Below, piece after piece: positions 32,555 through 42,268 of a stretch of DNA of 64,000 bases (within the stretch, counting starts at the first letter, position 1; each line of letters starts with the position of its first letter). The stretch covers positions 1,364,001 through 1,428,000 of the forward strand of contig JAIXUN010000002.1 of the NCBI GenBank assembly GCA_027483535.1, in the 5' to 3' direction. Both the position numbers and the translations under genes were made by a program. Under the pieces are notes generated by a model that did not search any database, was not told the DNA's origin, and was given only the letters and a program-made list of their open reading frames with translations. This stretch comes from a bacterium. Its GTDB lineage: Bacteria > Armatimonadota > Fimbriimonadia > Fimbriimonadales > Fimbriimonadaceae.

Positions 32555-35074
32555 ATGTTGTTCAGCGCGTGGGTTCTAGTTGGATCAGGGCTATTGCCAA
32601 TGGCCAATCCGCCAGTTGCTAATCCAAAAGTTGCGTCGCTGAGACCTCCAAGCGTGCCGATCATCGTCCACGATCCCTACTTCAGCATTTGGCTGCCCAG
32701 CGAGAAACTTGCCGATGCGGATACTCAGCATTGGACCGGGGCGGCGCACACCATTCGAGTTCGGGCCGAGATCGACGGAAAAGTTTTCCGGATCATGGGG
32801 AAGGGAACTACGCCGGCGATGGGACAAGAATCGCTCCGAGTCACCCCCACCCGCACTATTTCGATGCACCAGGCGGAAGGTGTTGGGATCGAACTTCAGT
32901 GGATCACTCCGACTCTTCCGAATAACCTCACCAAGATGTCCGAGCCGGTGACGTATCTCGCCTGGAAAGCGAGCGCCATCGACGGCAAGAGTCACAAAGT
33001 GGCGTTGGAAGTCGAAAGCTCAGCTCAAATCTGCGCTGCCGACGGATCGGATCTTGTTCTCACCCAGTCGGCAAAGGTGGGGAATCACCACGTTTTGAGC
33101 GTTGGTACAAAAGCACAAAGGGTCCTTCAGCGAAAAGGCGACAGCACCACTATCGACTGGGGTCGTTTTTACGTTGCCATTCCCACCGACGCGATGGACC
33201 CTGTAAGGAGCGCTCCATCAGGGGAGTCGCGAGAATCTCAGGCCAAAGAATCCCAGCTCCTTTTGAAGTCGCGTGCGTTTACCTGTGACCAGAAGGGCGT
33301 CGAGAGCCACTTCGCGTTCCTGTACGACGACGAATATTCGATCCAATACTTTGGGCAAAACCTTCGGCCATACTGGCGCAAAGGGGGGCGAACCGCCGAG
33401 ACTCTGCTCAAGAATCTCACGAAGAGTCTCGCGGCAGACCACATTGCCTGTTCAACCTTTGATGACGAGTTCGAGAGCGATCTCTACGAGGCCGGCGGAG
33501 CCAAGTTTTCGGCGATCGGGGCACTCGCTTTTCGTCAAGGAATCGGGGGCAGCAAGTTAGCCGCCGATCCGAAAGGGCAGCCGCTCTTCTTCCCGAAAGA
33601 AAACACGTCGAACGGCTGCATCGCCACTTCAGACGTGATCTACCCGATGGCGCCTCAAGCGTTGTTGTTCGGGTCGGCTCTTACTCGCGCCTTGCTCACC
33701 CCGATCATGGCGTACGCGGCATCGGGTCGATGGCCATTTCCTTTCGCTCCCCACGACCTCGGCACTTACCCACAAGCGAACGGTCAGGTTTACGGTGGGG
33801 GCGAGAAGACGGAAGAGAACCAGATGCCCGTCGAAGAATCGGCAAACATGCTCATCCTTGTCGCCGCATTGGCGGAGATGGAAGGAAACGGGTCGTACGC
33901 GGAAACCTATTGGAAAGAGTTAAAGACCTGGGCCGAGTACCTGCGTTCGAAAGGTCTAGACCCAGAGAATCAACTTTGCACTGACGACTTCTTGGGGCAC
34001 CTCGCCCACAACGTGAATCTTTCCGCAAAGGCGATCTTAGGTTTGAAAAGCTTCGCAAAGCTGTGCCGATCCACCGGGCGAAAGAGCCTTGCCGACGAGT
34101 ACGACCAAGTCTCCCGCGAATTCGCCAAGGAATGGGTGACCCGATCGAACGATGGCGGATACTCGCGACTGACCTTTGATCGCGAGGGCACCTGGAGTCA
34201 GAAGTACAACTTGGTGTGGGACCGAATCCTGGGATTTGATCTTTTCCCGAACATTGTTCGAGAACGCGAGATGGCGCATTATCGCCGCAAACTCAATCCG
34301 TTCGGTCTGCCGCTTGATAGCCGGGGAACCGGGGCAAAGGTCGACTGGACACTTTGGACGGCCAGCCTTACCCAGAACCGCGAAGACTTCGATGCCCTTG
34401 TGGATGGGGTGTTTCGTTACGTCAACGAGTCACCTCAGAGGGTGGCGATCGGCGATTGGTACAACACGGCGACCGGTGCCTTCAACTTCATGCACTCGCG
34501 CCCGGTTTTGGGCGGAGCCTATCTTCAGTTGCTGTACAACAAGCAGACCTGGGGCAAGTGGAGTTCTCGCAGCAAAGACAAGGCGGGTACCTACGCGGAG
34601 ATTCCCGCTCGACCCGTGCTGAAGACGATTGTCCCTGCTGCCGACACAGCAGGTTCTGTTTGGCAGTATCGGTTCACCGCCCCGACCGAGAATTGGACGT
34701 CTGACGTTTCCACTCGAGACTGGCTGGTCGGGCAGGGCGGATTCGGAACGAGGGGCACGCCTGGCGCCAAGCTCGGTACCGTCTGGAACGGGTCCGACAT
34801 CTGGTTGAAGCGAGAATTTGAGCTCACGGAGACCTCCGAGAACCTAAAACTCTGGTTGCACCATGATGACGATGTCGAGGTTTACATCAACGGGGTTCTA
34901 GCGATCAAACGATCGGGCTGGACAACCGATTATGAGGCGATGGACATATCCACCGAGGCTCGAAAGGCGCTTCGAAAAGGCAAGAACGTGCTTGCAATCC
35001 ACTGTCACCAGAATGCGGGTGGACAGTACATCGACGCCGGACTTGTCCGGGAGGAGGGACCGAAAAGGAAATGA
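32555..35074 (+). CDS. Secreted glutaminase-A-like protein (DUF4964/5127/4965/1793 architecture)
   Basis: An 839-residue exported protein. VPIIVHDPYFSIWLPSEKLAD near residue 35 is the opening of DUF4964. DUF5127 and DUF4965 blocks follow, and the (alpha/alpha)6-like DUF1793/GtaA region spans about 360-680 (GRWPFPFAPHDLGTYPQANGQVYGG, MPVEESANMLIL, DDFLGHLAHNVNLSAKAI). The last 150 residues form a galactose-binding-like beta module (LKLWLHHDDDVEVYINGVL). Related bacterial proteins are called glutaminase-A or six-hairpin glycosidase-like; sugar or glycan hydrolysis is plausible from the neighbours. Its stop overlaps the next start as ATGA, so the two are coupled. Confidence 0.87.
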   Translation: MLFSAWVLVGSGLLPMANPPVANPKVASLRPPSVPIIVHDPYFSIWLPSEKLADADTQHWTGAAHTIRVRAEIDGKVFRIMGKGTTPAMGQESLRVTPTRTISMHQAEGVGIELQWITPTLPNNLTKMSEPVTYLAWKASAIDGKSHKVALEVESSAQICAADGSDLVLTQSAKVGNHHVLSVGTKAQRVLQRKGDSTTIDWGRFYVAIPTDAMDPVRSAPSGESRESQAKESQLLLKSRAFTCDQKGVESHFAFLYDDEYSIQYFGQNLRPYWRKGGRTAETLLKNLTKSLAADHIACSTFDDEFESDLYEAGGAKFSAIGALAFRQGIGGSKLAADPKGQPLFFPKENTSNGCIATSDVIYPMAPQALLFGSALTRALLTPIMAYAASGRWPFPFAPHDLGTYPQANGQVYGGGEKTEENQMPVEESANMLILVAALAEMEGNGSYAETYWKELKTWAEYLRSKGLDPENQLCTDDFLGHLAHNVNLSAKAILGLKSFAKLCRSTGRKSLADEYDQVSREFAKEWVTRSNDGGYSRLTFDREGTWSQKYNLVWDRILGFDLFPNIVREREMAHYRRKLNPFGLPLDSRGTGAKVDWTLWTASLTQNREDFDALVDGVFRYVNESPQRVAIGDWYNTATGAFNFMHSRPVLGGAYLQLLYNKQTWGKWSSRSKDKAGTYAEIPARPVLKTIVPAADTAGSVWQYRFTAPTENWTSDVSTRDWLVGQGGFGTRGTPGAKLGTVWNGSDIWLKREFELTETSENLKLWLHHDDDVEVYINGVLAIKRSGWTTDYEAMDISTEARKALRKGKNVLAIHCHQNAGGQYIDAGLVREEGPKRK

Positions 35075-37098
35075 GCCTGGGTTCGGCAATCCTGTTCTCC
35101 CTTCTCTCTAACGCCATGAGTCAACCCGCCGCACTTCCTAGCAAGATCATTTTGGGGAACGATCGCGTTCAGAGAACGATCTCTTTGACCCCTTTCGTTG
35201 GAACAACCTCGGCCGTGTCCGTGCAGTCGGGACAGGAGTTCATTCGAGCCGTCGAGCCAGAGGCGAAGATTGTCGTGGACGGCAAAGAGTGGTGGTTAGG
35301 GGGCACTGAAGAGAAGGTGAATCGAGCCTACATCGATGCGAACCGCCTTCCGAGCTACCGACCTTCGCCGAACTCGCTTCCGCTTGTCTCGTGCGAGAAG
35401 ACCGATTATTCAATCCCGATTCCGCACGATGGCAAGAGTGCATGGTCCCCTGCGTCTGAGGGCTACCGATTGCGCTTTGCAAATGAGACTATCGAGGCGG
35501 ATCTCATCATCGGGTGCCACCAAACCCTTCCCGTGATCACGAAAGAGGTGATCGTCTGGAACCGGTCCAACAAGTCGATCCGAGTGAATAGCATCTGCGT
35601 GGAGCGACTGGCGATGGTGGAAGGCGAGAGCCAGGTCGAACGTCAGGGTTCTTGGAAACTGCCGGACGTGACGGTTCTTTCTGATCTCTCCTTTGGCGGT
35701 CGGTGGGATTCGGCCGTTTCTTGGAAGAAGGATCCTGCCTACGAAACGCAGGTGAGCTACTTGCTGGAAACGCCCTGCTTGCTAGAAGTCGCTCCGCCCA
35801 CAGGTCCCGGCGCCGATCTTCGGCCAAACGAGACTCTCCGTTCCAACCGATCCTACTTGCTGGTCCATTCATCAAGCGACCCGAGCGAACAGCGCTCTGA
35901 GCGAAAAGCGATGTTTGCCGCCTATGCCCCTTGGGTTCTGGACAACCCCCTGATGCTCCACATCCGCAGCAACGATGATGCCGAAATCAAGCGGGCGATC
36001 GATCAAGCCGCTGAGTGTGGGTTTGAGATGGCGATCATGAGCTTCGGAAGCGGCCTGAATATGGAGGATGTCTCGGACAAGAACATCGCCCGATTCAAAG
36101 CGCTGCGGGAGTACGCCAACGCAAAGGGAGTTCGCTTTGGCGGTTACTCGTTGCTCGCCAGTCGTCGGATTGACGATGCGAACGATGTCATCAACCCTAA
36201 AACGGGGAAGACGGGTGGGGCGATTTTCGGGAATTCCCCCTGCCTTTGCTCTCAATGGGGGCAGCGATACTTTGCGAACGTCAAGAAGTTCATCGAAGAA
36301 ACGGGCTTCCAAGTTTTGGAACACGACGGCAACTATCCTGGAGACGTCTGTGCCTCGACCTCGCACCCCGGTCACCGCGATTTGGAAGATTCCCAGTGGC
36401 GACAGTTCGAGGTCATGCGCGACTTCTATGCGTGGTGTCGATCCAAGAAGGTGTTCTTGAACGTCCCCGACAACTACTTTCTCGCCGGATCAAACAAGTC
36501 GGCCATGGGCTATCGGGAAACGAACTGGTCTCTGCCAAGAGAGGAACAGCATCTCCATGCGCGCCAAAACCTGTTTGATGGCACGAAGGAAAAGCTCCCG
36601 TCGATGGGCTGGATGTTCGTTCCCCTGGTCGAGTATCACGGCGGAGGAGCGGCGGCGACGATCGAGCCTCTGAAAGACCACTTGCCCGACTACGAAATGC
36701 ACTTTGCGAACACTTTGGGCTGGGGGGCTCAGGCCTGCTGGCGAGGCACTCGGCTGTACGACGTACCCGAAACCAAGGCGATGGTGCTGAAAATGGTGGG
36801 GTGGTTCAAGGCCCACCGCGATCTCCTGGAGTCGGATATCGCTCATGCAAGAAGAGCCGATGGGCGACGCATCGACTTTGTCACGCATTCCAAAGGGAAC
36901 AAGCACATCACCGTTCTGTACAACCCCACCAGGTCTGCTTTGCGAGATACGATTCTTGTCTTGGATGGTTCTTTTGGGAGAGTCCGGAAAACCGAGGGCG
37001 AGGGAGGCCTACAAGTGACTGAAAAAGGGGTCCAACTCAGTTGCTCCGTTCCCGCAAACGGGTGGACTTATCTCGTTTTCGAAACCCGTAAGGACTAA
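35071..37098 (+). CDS. Putative clan GH-D-like (alpha-galactosidase-type) glycoside hydrolase
   Basis: A 675-residue exported protein with an N-terminal signal (AILFSLLSNAMSQPAALP). The N-terminal third is a beta-sandwich. A TIM-barrel follows at about 290-590, with FGSGLNMEDVSD, RFGGYSLLASRR and the possible catalytic Asp in LEHDGNYPGD. The C-terminal beta domain is short. The layout recalls GH36/GH27 (clan GH-D) enzymes, but I could not assign a family. The ATG overlaps the stop of the upstream gene, and the pair forms a coupled two-gene unit acting outside the cell. Confidence 0.75.
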   Translation: MSLGSAILFSLLSNAMSQPAALPSKIILGNDRVQRTISLTPFVGTTSAVSVQSGQEFIRAVEPEAKIVVDGKEWWLGGTEEKVNRAYIDANRLPSYRPSPNSLPLVSCEKTDYSIPIPHDGKSAWSPASEGYRLRFANETIEADLIIGCHQTLPVITKEVIVWNRSNKSIRVNSICVERLAMVEGESQVERQGSWKLPDVTVLSDLSFGGRWDSAVSWKKDPAYETQVSYLLETPCLLEVAPPTGPGADLRPNETLRSNRSYLLVHSSSDPSEQRSERKAMFAAYAPWVLDNPLMLHIRSNDDAEIKRAIDQAAECGFEMAIMSFGSGLNMEDVSDKNIARFKALREYANAKGVRFGGYSLLASRRIDDANDVINPKTGKTGGAIFGNSPCLCSQWGQRYFANVKKFIEETGFQVLEHDGNYPGDVCASTSHPGHRDLEDSQWRQFEVMRDFYAWCRSKKVFLNVPDNYFLAGSNKSAMGYRETNWSLPREEQHLHARQNLFDGTKEKLPSMGWMFVPLVEYHGGGAAATIEPLKDHLPDYEMHFANTLGWGAQACWRGTRLYDVPETKAMVLKMVGWFKAHRDLLESDIAHARRADGRRIDFVTHSKGNKHITVLYNPTRSALRDTILVLDGSFGRVRKTEGEGGLQVTEKGVQLSCSVPANGWTYLVFETRKD

Positions 37099-37115
37099 GG
37101 GCTAAGGACTAAGGG
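37089..37115. repeat. Short tandem repeat at the 3' ends of two convergent genes
   Basis: TAAGGACTAAGGG occurs twice (37089-37101 and 37103-37115), one base apart. It spans the stop codons of the GH-D-like gene and of the convergent CBM9-like gene. It looks like a small local duplication. Confidence 0.7.
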
Positions 37116-37861
37116 TGATGCTGGGCCGGTGGTAGAAACTCGACCAAGCCCCATCGGTCTGGCAGATGCATATCAACTTCGCCTTGCGGGGACCAAACCC
37201 AGTTGTCTTCTTTCTGCCCGGCCGGTTTGACGTACTTTCCATCTTCGACCGTCAGGTCCCACTGAACTCGGCTGAAATTGATCTTCCACTGATCCCCAGG
37301 ATTCGGAGGGACATCCCCCTTTGAGATCTCCCACAGGGCGTGCCAGGGCAAGTGAATCTCTACCGACCACCCGTCGTCGACATCGGTTGGGTCGTTCAGG
37401 GTGCCGCGCAACTCCACCGCCGTCCGAAGTCCTTGAATCTCCCAGCCGTCCACCCCTCGACCTTGCTGCCGATACGGACGAATCAGGAGGAGGTCCCAGG
37501 TGGTGTTGAGGGCATTGACTTCCAGTTCGGCATAGGCAAGACCATCGTTATCTGGGTCGAGAAAGACTTCGAAATCGTTGTCGCTAAAGATCACCGAATC
37601 GTGCTCGGTGAGGGTCGCCCACAAGTGCGGTTCTTCCATTTCTGCTCCTATATAGAGGCCGTCTTCTGCCCAGAACATCTTCATTCGGGTTTTGAATCTG
37701 GGGGTGGGTCTGATATCACCCTCAATGTCCACAAAATCTTCCGACCATTCGCACTCCGTCCACGGAAATTTGTTTAGATTCCCATCCAGGGTTTGGATTC
37801 CAGTCAGAAACTTAGCCTGATACAAGCGGGGTTCTGGTGCGAGGCTGGAAGGAAGAGACAT
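37109..37861 (-). CDS. CBM9-like carbohydrate-binding family protein
   Basis: A 250-residue protein made of one CBM9-like (carbohydrate-binding, family 9-like) beta-sandwich. Seen are DGNLNKFPWTECEWSEDFVD, MKMFWAEDGLYIGAEMEEPHLWATL, SDNDFEVFLDPDNDGLAYAE and the closing NFSRVQWDLT. No signal peptide is visible, which is odd for a carbohydrate binder; an unrecognised export route or a cytoplasmic role is possible. A TAGTTT box (37871-37876 on the minus strand) lies 9 nt upstream of the ATG. It is convergent with the GH-D-like gene. Confidence 0.85.
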   Translation of the reverse strand: MSLPSSLAPEPRLYQAKFLTGIQTLDGNLNKFPWTECEWSEDFVDIEGDIRPTPRFKTRMKMFWAEDGLYIGAEMEEPHLWATLTEHDSVIFSDNDFEVFLDPDNDGLAYAELEVNALNTTWDLLLIRPYRQQGRGVDGWEIQGLRTAVELRGTLNDPTDVDDGWSVEIHLPWHALWEISKGDVPPNPGDQWKINFSRVQWDLTVEDGKYVKPAGQKEDNWVWSPQGEVDMHLPDRWGLVEFLPPAQHHP

Positions 37862-37937
37862 ATTGGTTTGAAACTACCCCGGCGGAGCAGGAGACCCTTC
37901 TTTACGAACGCCTCTGAACGGTCTAATCTCATGAATC

Positions 37938-38396
37938 ATGAGCCAGAAAGAAGAACTCATTAAGGGCTTGCAATCCGCACTCGGAACGCTTCGAAAAGAT
38001 TTAGTTGCACTCCCAGAAGATGCCATCGCCAAAACCTTCGGCGGAGTGAGTCGCTCCGCTGCCGACATGGTTCACGAGATTAATTTGGTCAACGAGCACG
38101 TGGTGAAAACTCTCCTCGGTCAGCCGCTCTTCGATTGGCCAGAAGGGTGGATCAAAGCACCCGCAGAACTGCAAACCAAGCACGCGCTCCTTGCCGCTTT
38201 TGATAAGACAAACACGTTTGTGATCGAAGGCTTAGAGAGCCTTTCGGATGAGGATTGGACAAAAACTGTCACAACCGAGCGGGGCGATACCAATACGGCG
38301 GAACGGATCCGGTTCATCACCCTTCACGTTTGGTATCACTCGGGACAGGTGAACTACATCCAAACGTTGCTCGGCGATTCTGCCTGGCACTGGTAA
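37938..38396 (+). CDS. DinB-family four-helix protein
   Basis: A 152-residue DinB/YfiT-like four-helix-bundle protein. The metal-binding histidines would be H46 (DMVHEINLVNEHV) and the pair in LHVWYHSGQVNYI near residue 130. Members include thiol-dependent transferases and uncharacterised stress proteins; no specific role is inferred. A TAATCT box (37924-37929) with TTTACG 17 bp upstream ends 8 nt before the ATG, so it may be leaderless. It is tail-to-tail with the TPR gene, 4 nt apart. Confidence 0.87.
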   Translation: MSQKEELIKGLQSALGTLRKDLVALPEDAIAKTFGGVSRSAADMVHEINLVNEHVVKTLLGQPLFDWPEGWIKAPAELQTKHALLAAFDKTNTFVIEGLESLSDEDWTKTVTTERGDTNTAERIRFITLHVWYHSGQVNYIQTLLGDSAWHW

Positions 38397-38400
38397 ACGA

Positions 38401-39237
38401 CTAATCGGTTCCCTTAGCGCGAAGTCGCTCCATTCGAGCGGCTTCGTTCTTCATCAGCCAGTCATCCTTGCTCAGCAGGTCAAAAGCTGTCTTGAAGTGA
38501 ATCTTTGCTTGGGCATGTAGTCCAAGGGCTTCCAGATTTTCGGCCAGCTCTTCAAAGACATATCCGTCTTCCGGTCCGGACTTAAGGCGATTAATAATGT
38601 CGAGGGCCGAGTCGTACTTACCAAGCGATCTGAGCGCTCGCGCGATGCACCACTCGGCGATCCGAGTTGCTTCCTGGTCAGTGCGAGCCTTTCGGAACTC
38701 AAATGCCTGTTGGAAGGTCGAGAGTGCCGCTTCGTATTGACCTAGGTCGTGATAGGTCCATCCGAGGTTGTTGAGCAAGGAACCCTGCCACTCCCGCGCG
38801 CGCTCTTCGTTGGCAGATTTAGCCAATCGAAGCCCTTCCTCATGCCAAATAATCGACTCCTCGGGAGGAACCACCAGGGCGATCATGTGCGCCGCGTCTA
38901 CGGCATAAAAGTCTAGTCGTGACGCCTTCGCCTCTCGGAGAGCCACCTGAAAGTGCGGCTTCGCTTCCTTTGATTTTCCCGAAGAGCGATGGAGTCGACC
39001 CGTTTCCAGGGCCAACCTCACCCGCACAATCGGGGAGGCGCCTGATCGCACTTGGGCAAGCTCGGCAAAGGCATCCTCGAATTTGCGTTGCAACCCGAGT
39101 GCCCGAGCAATTTGCGTCCGAATCTCATCTTGCGAGTTTGGGTTCTCGGCGAATGCGGTCCGGAATCGACTTTCCGATTCTTTAGGGTCCGACCAGTTCC
39201 AGAGGTCGTCAAGAGTCTTGCCGGAAAGAGTGGACAT
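38401..39237 (-). CDS. Tetratricopeptide-repeat protein
   Basis: A soluble helical-repeat protein of about 278 residues. At least five TPR units are seen, for example RTQIARALGLQRKFEDAFAE, GRLHRSSGKSKEAKPHFQVAL and LLNNLGWTYHDLGQYEAALSTFQQAFEF (cut here to stay short). TPR proteins act as interaction scaffolds, and no partner can be named. The ATG at 39237 with AAAGGTG upstream is preferred to the open-frame start at 39309, because the extra 24 residues are atypical and would add a hydrophobic segment. Confidence 0.83.
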   Translation of the reverse strand: MSTLSGKTLDDLWNWSDPKESESRFRTAFAENPNSQDEIRTQIARALGLQRKFEDAFAELAQVRSGASPIVRVRLALETGRLHRSSGKSKEAKPHFQVALREAKASRLDFYAVDAAHMIALVVPPEESIIWHEEGLRLAKSANEERAREWQGSLLNNLGWTYHDLGQYEAALSTFQQAFEFRKARTDQEATRIAEWCIARALRSLGKYDSALDIINRLKSGPEDGYVFEELAENLEALGLHAQAKIHFKTAFDLLSKDDWLMKNEAARMERLRAKGTD

Positions 39238-39414
39238 CACGAGCAACACCTTTAGGACGACGATCGCCGACACATCAGTATCGTAAGACGAGCCTTGCGG
39301 TTCTGACAAGGACCAACAGGCAGGGAAGGCAAATTTGATTTGGCGGTGAGGGTTCGGTTTCTGTCGAACGGTGGCCCTTCGCTCGGGGGCTCCGTTCGGC
39401 GTAAACTACTGAAA

Positions 39415-41031
39415 ATGCCTCCAGCTCAGCCCACAGTTTCTCTTAGGCGAGTCGGTACAACGATTCATCTTTGCAAGAACGAACAGCCGATTCTTTTGCG
39501 CGGTGGGGAGGTTGGAAACTCGAGTGCTAGTTCGAATGCTGACATCGAACGCGTAATGGGCGCTGCCTCGGAACTTGGGTTGAACGTGGTTCTTGCGCCG
39601 ATCTGCTGGGATTTGCTCGAGCCAGAAGAAGGAACATTCGATTTCACTTTGTTGAAATCCCTTCTCGATTCAGCGCGAGACCGTGACCTTCATCTCATCC
39701 TCCTCTGGTTTGGGACCTGGAAAAACAGCATGTCGTGCTACGTTCCGGGATGGGTGAAGCGAGACAGCAAGCGCTTCAAACGAGTGGTGACCTCTGACGG
39801 GAAACCCCAGGAAATGCTCTCCCCGGCATGCCCGAACAGCTTACGGGCAGATGCAGAGGCCTATCGCAGGCTTCTGGAAGAAGTCGAACTTCTCGATCGG
39901 GAGTTTCGAACGATCCTGATGGTTCAAGTCGAGAACGAGGTTGGAATGATCCCAGAACCGATGGACCATTCGGAGACTTCGCGAAAAGCCTTCCAAGGCA
40001 ATGTTCCAACCGCAATGCTTGAACTGATCCAAGAAAATGCCCTTCCAGACGGTGTCCAAAGCTTTTGGCAACAGAGTGGAAGCCCACTGGTTGGCAGTTG
40101 GGAAAAGATTCTCGGACCTTCGGATTCGGCCAAAGAGTGCTTCACTGCGTGGCAACTCGCGAACTATTGCGAAGCTGTTACTGCTGCAGGAAGAGAAGTC
40201 TCTTCGTTGCCAACCTTTGCGAATGCAGCGCTCATCCGGCCCGGGTTTGCGCCGGGACGGTACCCGAGTGGCGGTCCGCTTCCTCATCTCCGAACGATCT
40301 GGGAGCGATTCGCCCCAAGTATCGACTTCATTGCTCCTGACATCTACTTCCCGAACTTCACCGAGTGGGCAAAGGCTTACGTGAAGGAAGGGAAGGCTCT
40401 TTTCATACCGGAAGCGGCTCCTTCTGCCCGAATCGCGGCGAACACCGTCTTTGCCATCGGCGAACTTGGTTGCTTCGGCGTGTGTCCGTTCGCCTTCGAG
40501 GATATGTCTCCGGAAAAACAGGAGGCCGTTCAGTCTCTTAATCGATGTCTCGCCTCGGCTGATAAGCAAATCCTCGCCGCCCAGTCTAAGGGGCGAATTG
40601 CCGGACTTGTACCGAGCGTAGATTTCGATTGGAAACTTGAAACCACCGAAGTTGAGAGATCGGTCGGGGATGTCGGTTTTCGATTGAAAGTCACTGTCGG
40701 CCCCGAGATTGCCGATGTTGACGTCAGTTCTCTCCCAACCCATGGAAACGGGCGATGGGAAGCTCCGAATGGGCTGCCGCTCGGCGGGTGTTTGGTTTTG
40801 GAGTTGGCTGAAGGCGACTGGTTGATGATCGGTAACGATTGTCAAGTTCAGGTTTTTGATCCTCAAGGAATCGACCTAGTTGGGTTGGAGTCTTGCGAAG
40901 AAGGCTTGTTCGAAGATGGGGCGTGGGTCCGCCATCGAAGTCTCAACGGGGATCAAACCCACCAGGGCCGCCAGGTCCAGTTTCACCGTCGGGGTTGGAC
41001 GATCCAGAGAGTGAAACTCTATCGGTACTAA
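39415..41031 (+). CDS. GH35/GH42-like beta-galactosidase family enzyme
   Basis: A 538-residue (from ATG 39415) TIM-barrel glycoside hydrolase. ILLRGGEVGNSSASS, GLNVVLAPICWDLLEPEEGTFDF (split in reading) and HLILLWFGTWKNS match GH35/42-like enzymes with a C-terminal DUF5597-type part. The acid/base glutamate is in QVENEVG (about E175) and the nucleophile in LFIPEAAPS (about residue 340). No signal peptide is apparent, so it may act on imported oligosaccharides. TAAACT (39402-39407) lies 7 nt before the ATG. The next gene, GH26, follows after 18 nt, so a small operon is likely. Confidence 0.85.
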   Translation: MPPAQPTVSLRRVGTTIHLCKNEQPILLRGGEVGNSSASSNADIERVMGAASELGLNVVLAPICWDLLEPEEGTFDFTLLKSLLDSARDRDLHLILLWFGTWKNSMSCYVPGWVKRDSKRFKRVVTSDGKPQEMLSPACPNSLRADAEAYRRLLEEVELLDREFRTILMVQVENEVGMIPEPMDHSETSRKAFQGNVPTAMLELIQENALPDGVQSFWQQSGSPLVGSWEKILGPSDSAKECFTAWQLANYCEAVTAAGREVSSLPTFANAALIRPGFAPGRYPSGGPLPHLRTIWERFAPSIDFIAPDIYFPNFTEWAKAYVKEGKALFIPEAAPSARIAANTVFAIGELGCFGVCPFAFEDMSPEKQEAVQSLNRCLASADKQILAAQSKGRIAGLVPSVDFDWKLETTEVERSVGDVGFRLKVTVGPEIADVDVSSLPTHGNGRWEAPNGLPLGGCLVLELAEGDWLMIGNDCQVQVFDPQGIDLVGLESCEEGLFEDGAWVRHRSLNGDQTHQGRQVQFHRRGWTIQRVKLYRY

Positions 41032-41049
41032 GAGTGTTAGGATGAGGAA

Positions 41050-42165
41050 ATGCACAGTTTTCTGGTGGGAGCGGCTCTTTTGAGCACACTAGCGGGTTCA
41101 GGGGCGAAGGCACCCGTACCGATTGACAATAAGGCGACTGCCGAGACAAAAGCTCTCTTCAGAAACCTAAAAGAACTTTCAAAGAAAGGAGTCTTGTTCG
41201 GACACCAGTCAGCAACTGAGTACGGACGGGGATGGTCGGGAGATGAGGATCGTTCCGATGTCAAGTCGGTTGTTGGCTCTCACCCGGCCGTCATCGGCCT
41301 CGACTTCATGGGACTGAGCAACCGGTCTGCGGAAGAGGTCGAAAAAGAGAAGGAGCGGCTCCGCAAACTGGTCGAGGCGACCTACAACCGCGGCGGGGTG
41401 GTCACCATCGCTTGGCACATGCCCAATCCGGTAACGGGTGGCGCCTTCTACGCCAGAAAAGACGGCCCTGAGACCACCGTCGAGCAACTCCTCCCGGGTG
41501 GAAGTCACCACGAAAAGTTCAAGGCGATCCTGAAGGACGTTGCCGATTTTGCAAAACGCTGCAAGGGCAAAGACGGCAAGACGGTGCCTATGATCTTCCG
41601 ACCTTGGCACGAGTTTGACGGGGACTGGTTCTGGTGGGGAGCCAAGCATTGCTCCGTGGAGCAGTTCAAGACCCTGTTCCGGTTTACGGTAACGGAACTC
41701 AAAGACACTCACGGGGTTGCGAACTTTCTGTATGCCTTCTCTCCTGATTGCCGATTCGACACCGAAGAGGAATTCTTAGAGCGATATCCAGGCGATGAGT
41801 TCGTGGATATGGTTGGCTTTGACGATTACGCCCACTTTGGTCGTGATGGCTACAAACTCGACGAAGGGATCAAGCGCTTGCAGGTGGTTTCCGACCTTGC
41901 GAAGAAGCGAGGGAAGCTGGCGGCGTTCACCGAGACCGGCTTAGAGAGCATTCCGAATCTGACCTGGTGGACGGACGTGCTACTCAAAACACTGAAGTCG
42001 CCCGGGCTTGAGATCTCGTACGTTTTGGTCTGGCGGAATGACCAGAACAGTGCAACGCACTACTATGCTCCGGTTCCCGGTCATCCATCAGTGCCGGACT
42101 TTAAAAAGTTCTTCGACGACCCGTTTACGTTCTTCGAGAAAGATCTGAAGTCCATTTATCGGTGA
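41050..42165 (+). CDS. GH26 endo-beta-mannanase family enzyme
   Basis: A 371-residue secreted enzyme with a signal peptide (MHSFLVGAALLSTLAGSGAKA). GH26 hallmarks are LFGHQSATEYGRGW, IAWHMPNP, FRPWHEFDGDWFWWG with the acid/base E188, and AAFTETGLES with the nucleophile E295. The family hydrolyses beta-1,4-mannans. It follows the GH35/42-like gene by 18 nt. Together with GH5 and the esterase nearby it supports degradation of hemicellulose. A TAGGAT box (41038-41043) lies 6 nt before the ATG, but a GAGGA is there too. Confidence 0.94.
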   Translation: MHSFLVGAALLSTLAGSGAKAPVPIDNKATAETKALFRNLKELSKKGVLFGHQSATEYGRGWSGDEDRSDVKSVVGSHPAVIGLDFMGLSNRSAEEVEKEKERLRKLVEATYNRGGVVTIAWHMPNPVTGGAFYARKDGPETTVEQLLPGGSHHEKFKAILKDVADFAKRCKGKDGKTVPMIFRPWHEFDGDWFWWGAKHCSVEQFKTLFRFTVTELKDTHGVANFLYAFSPDCRFDTEEEFLERYPGDEFVDMVGFDDYAHFGRDGYKLDEGIKRLQVVSDLAKKRGKLAAFTETGLESIPNLTWWTDVLLKTLKSPGLEISYVLVWRNDQNSATHYYAPVPGHPSVPDFKKFFDDPFTFFEKDLKSIYR

Positions 42166-42268
42166 AGCGTAACGGTGAAAAATCTGGACGGGAGGGATGT
42201 CAAAACATCTTTGGAGCCTGTGTCAGGATGCACGAAATTTAACAAAGTGTCATTAAGCTGACTCTGAA

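Noticed and set aside
41871-41882. CAAGCGCTTG inside the GH26 gene as a LacI operator
   Set aside because: The octamer AAGCGCTT also occurs in several other coding regions here (near 20827, 39773, 60445), so it is likely chance from codon use.
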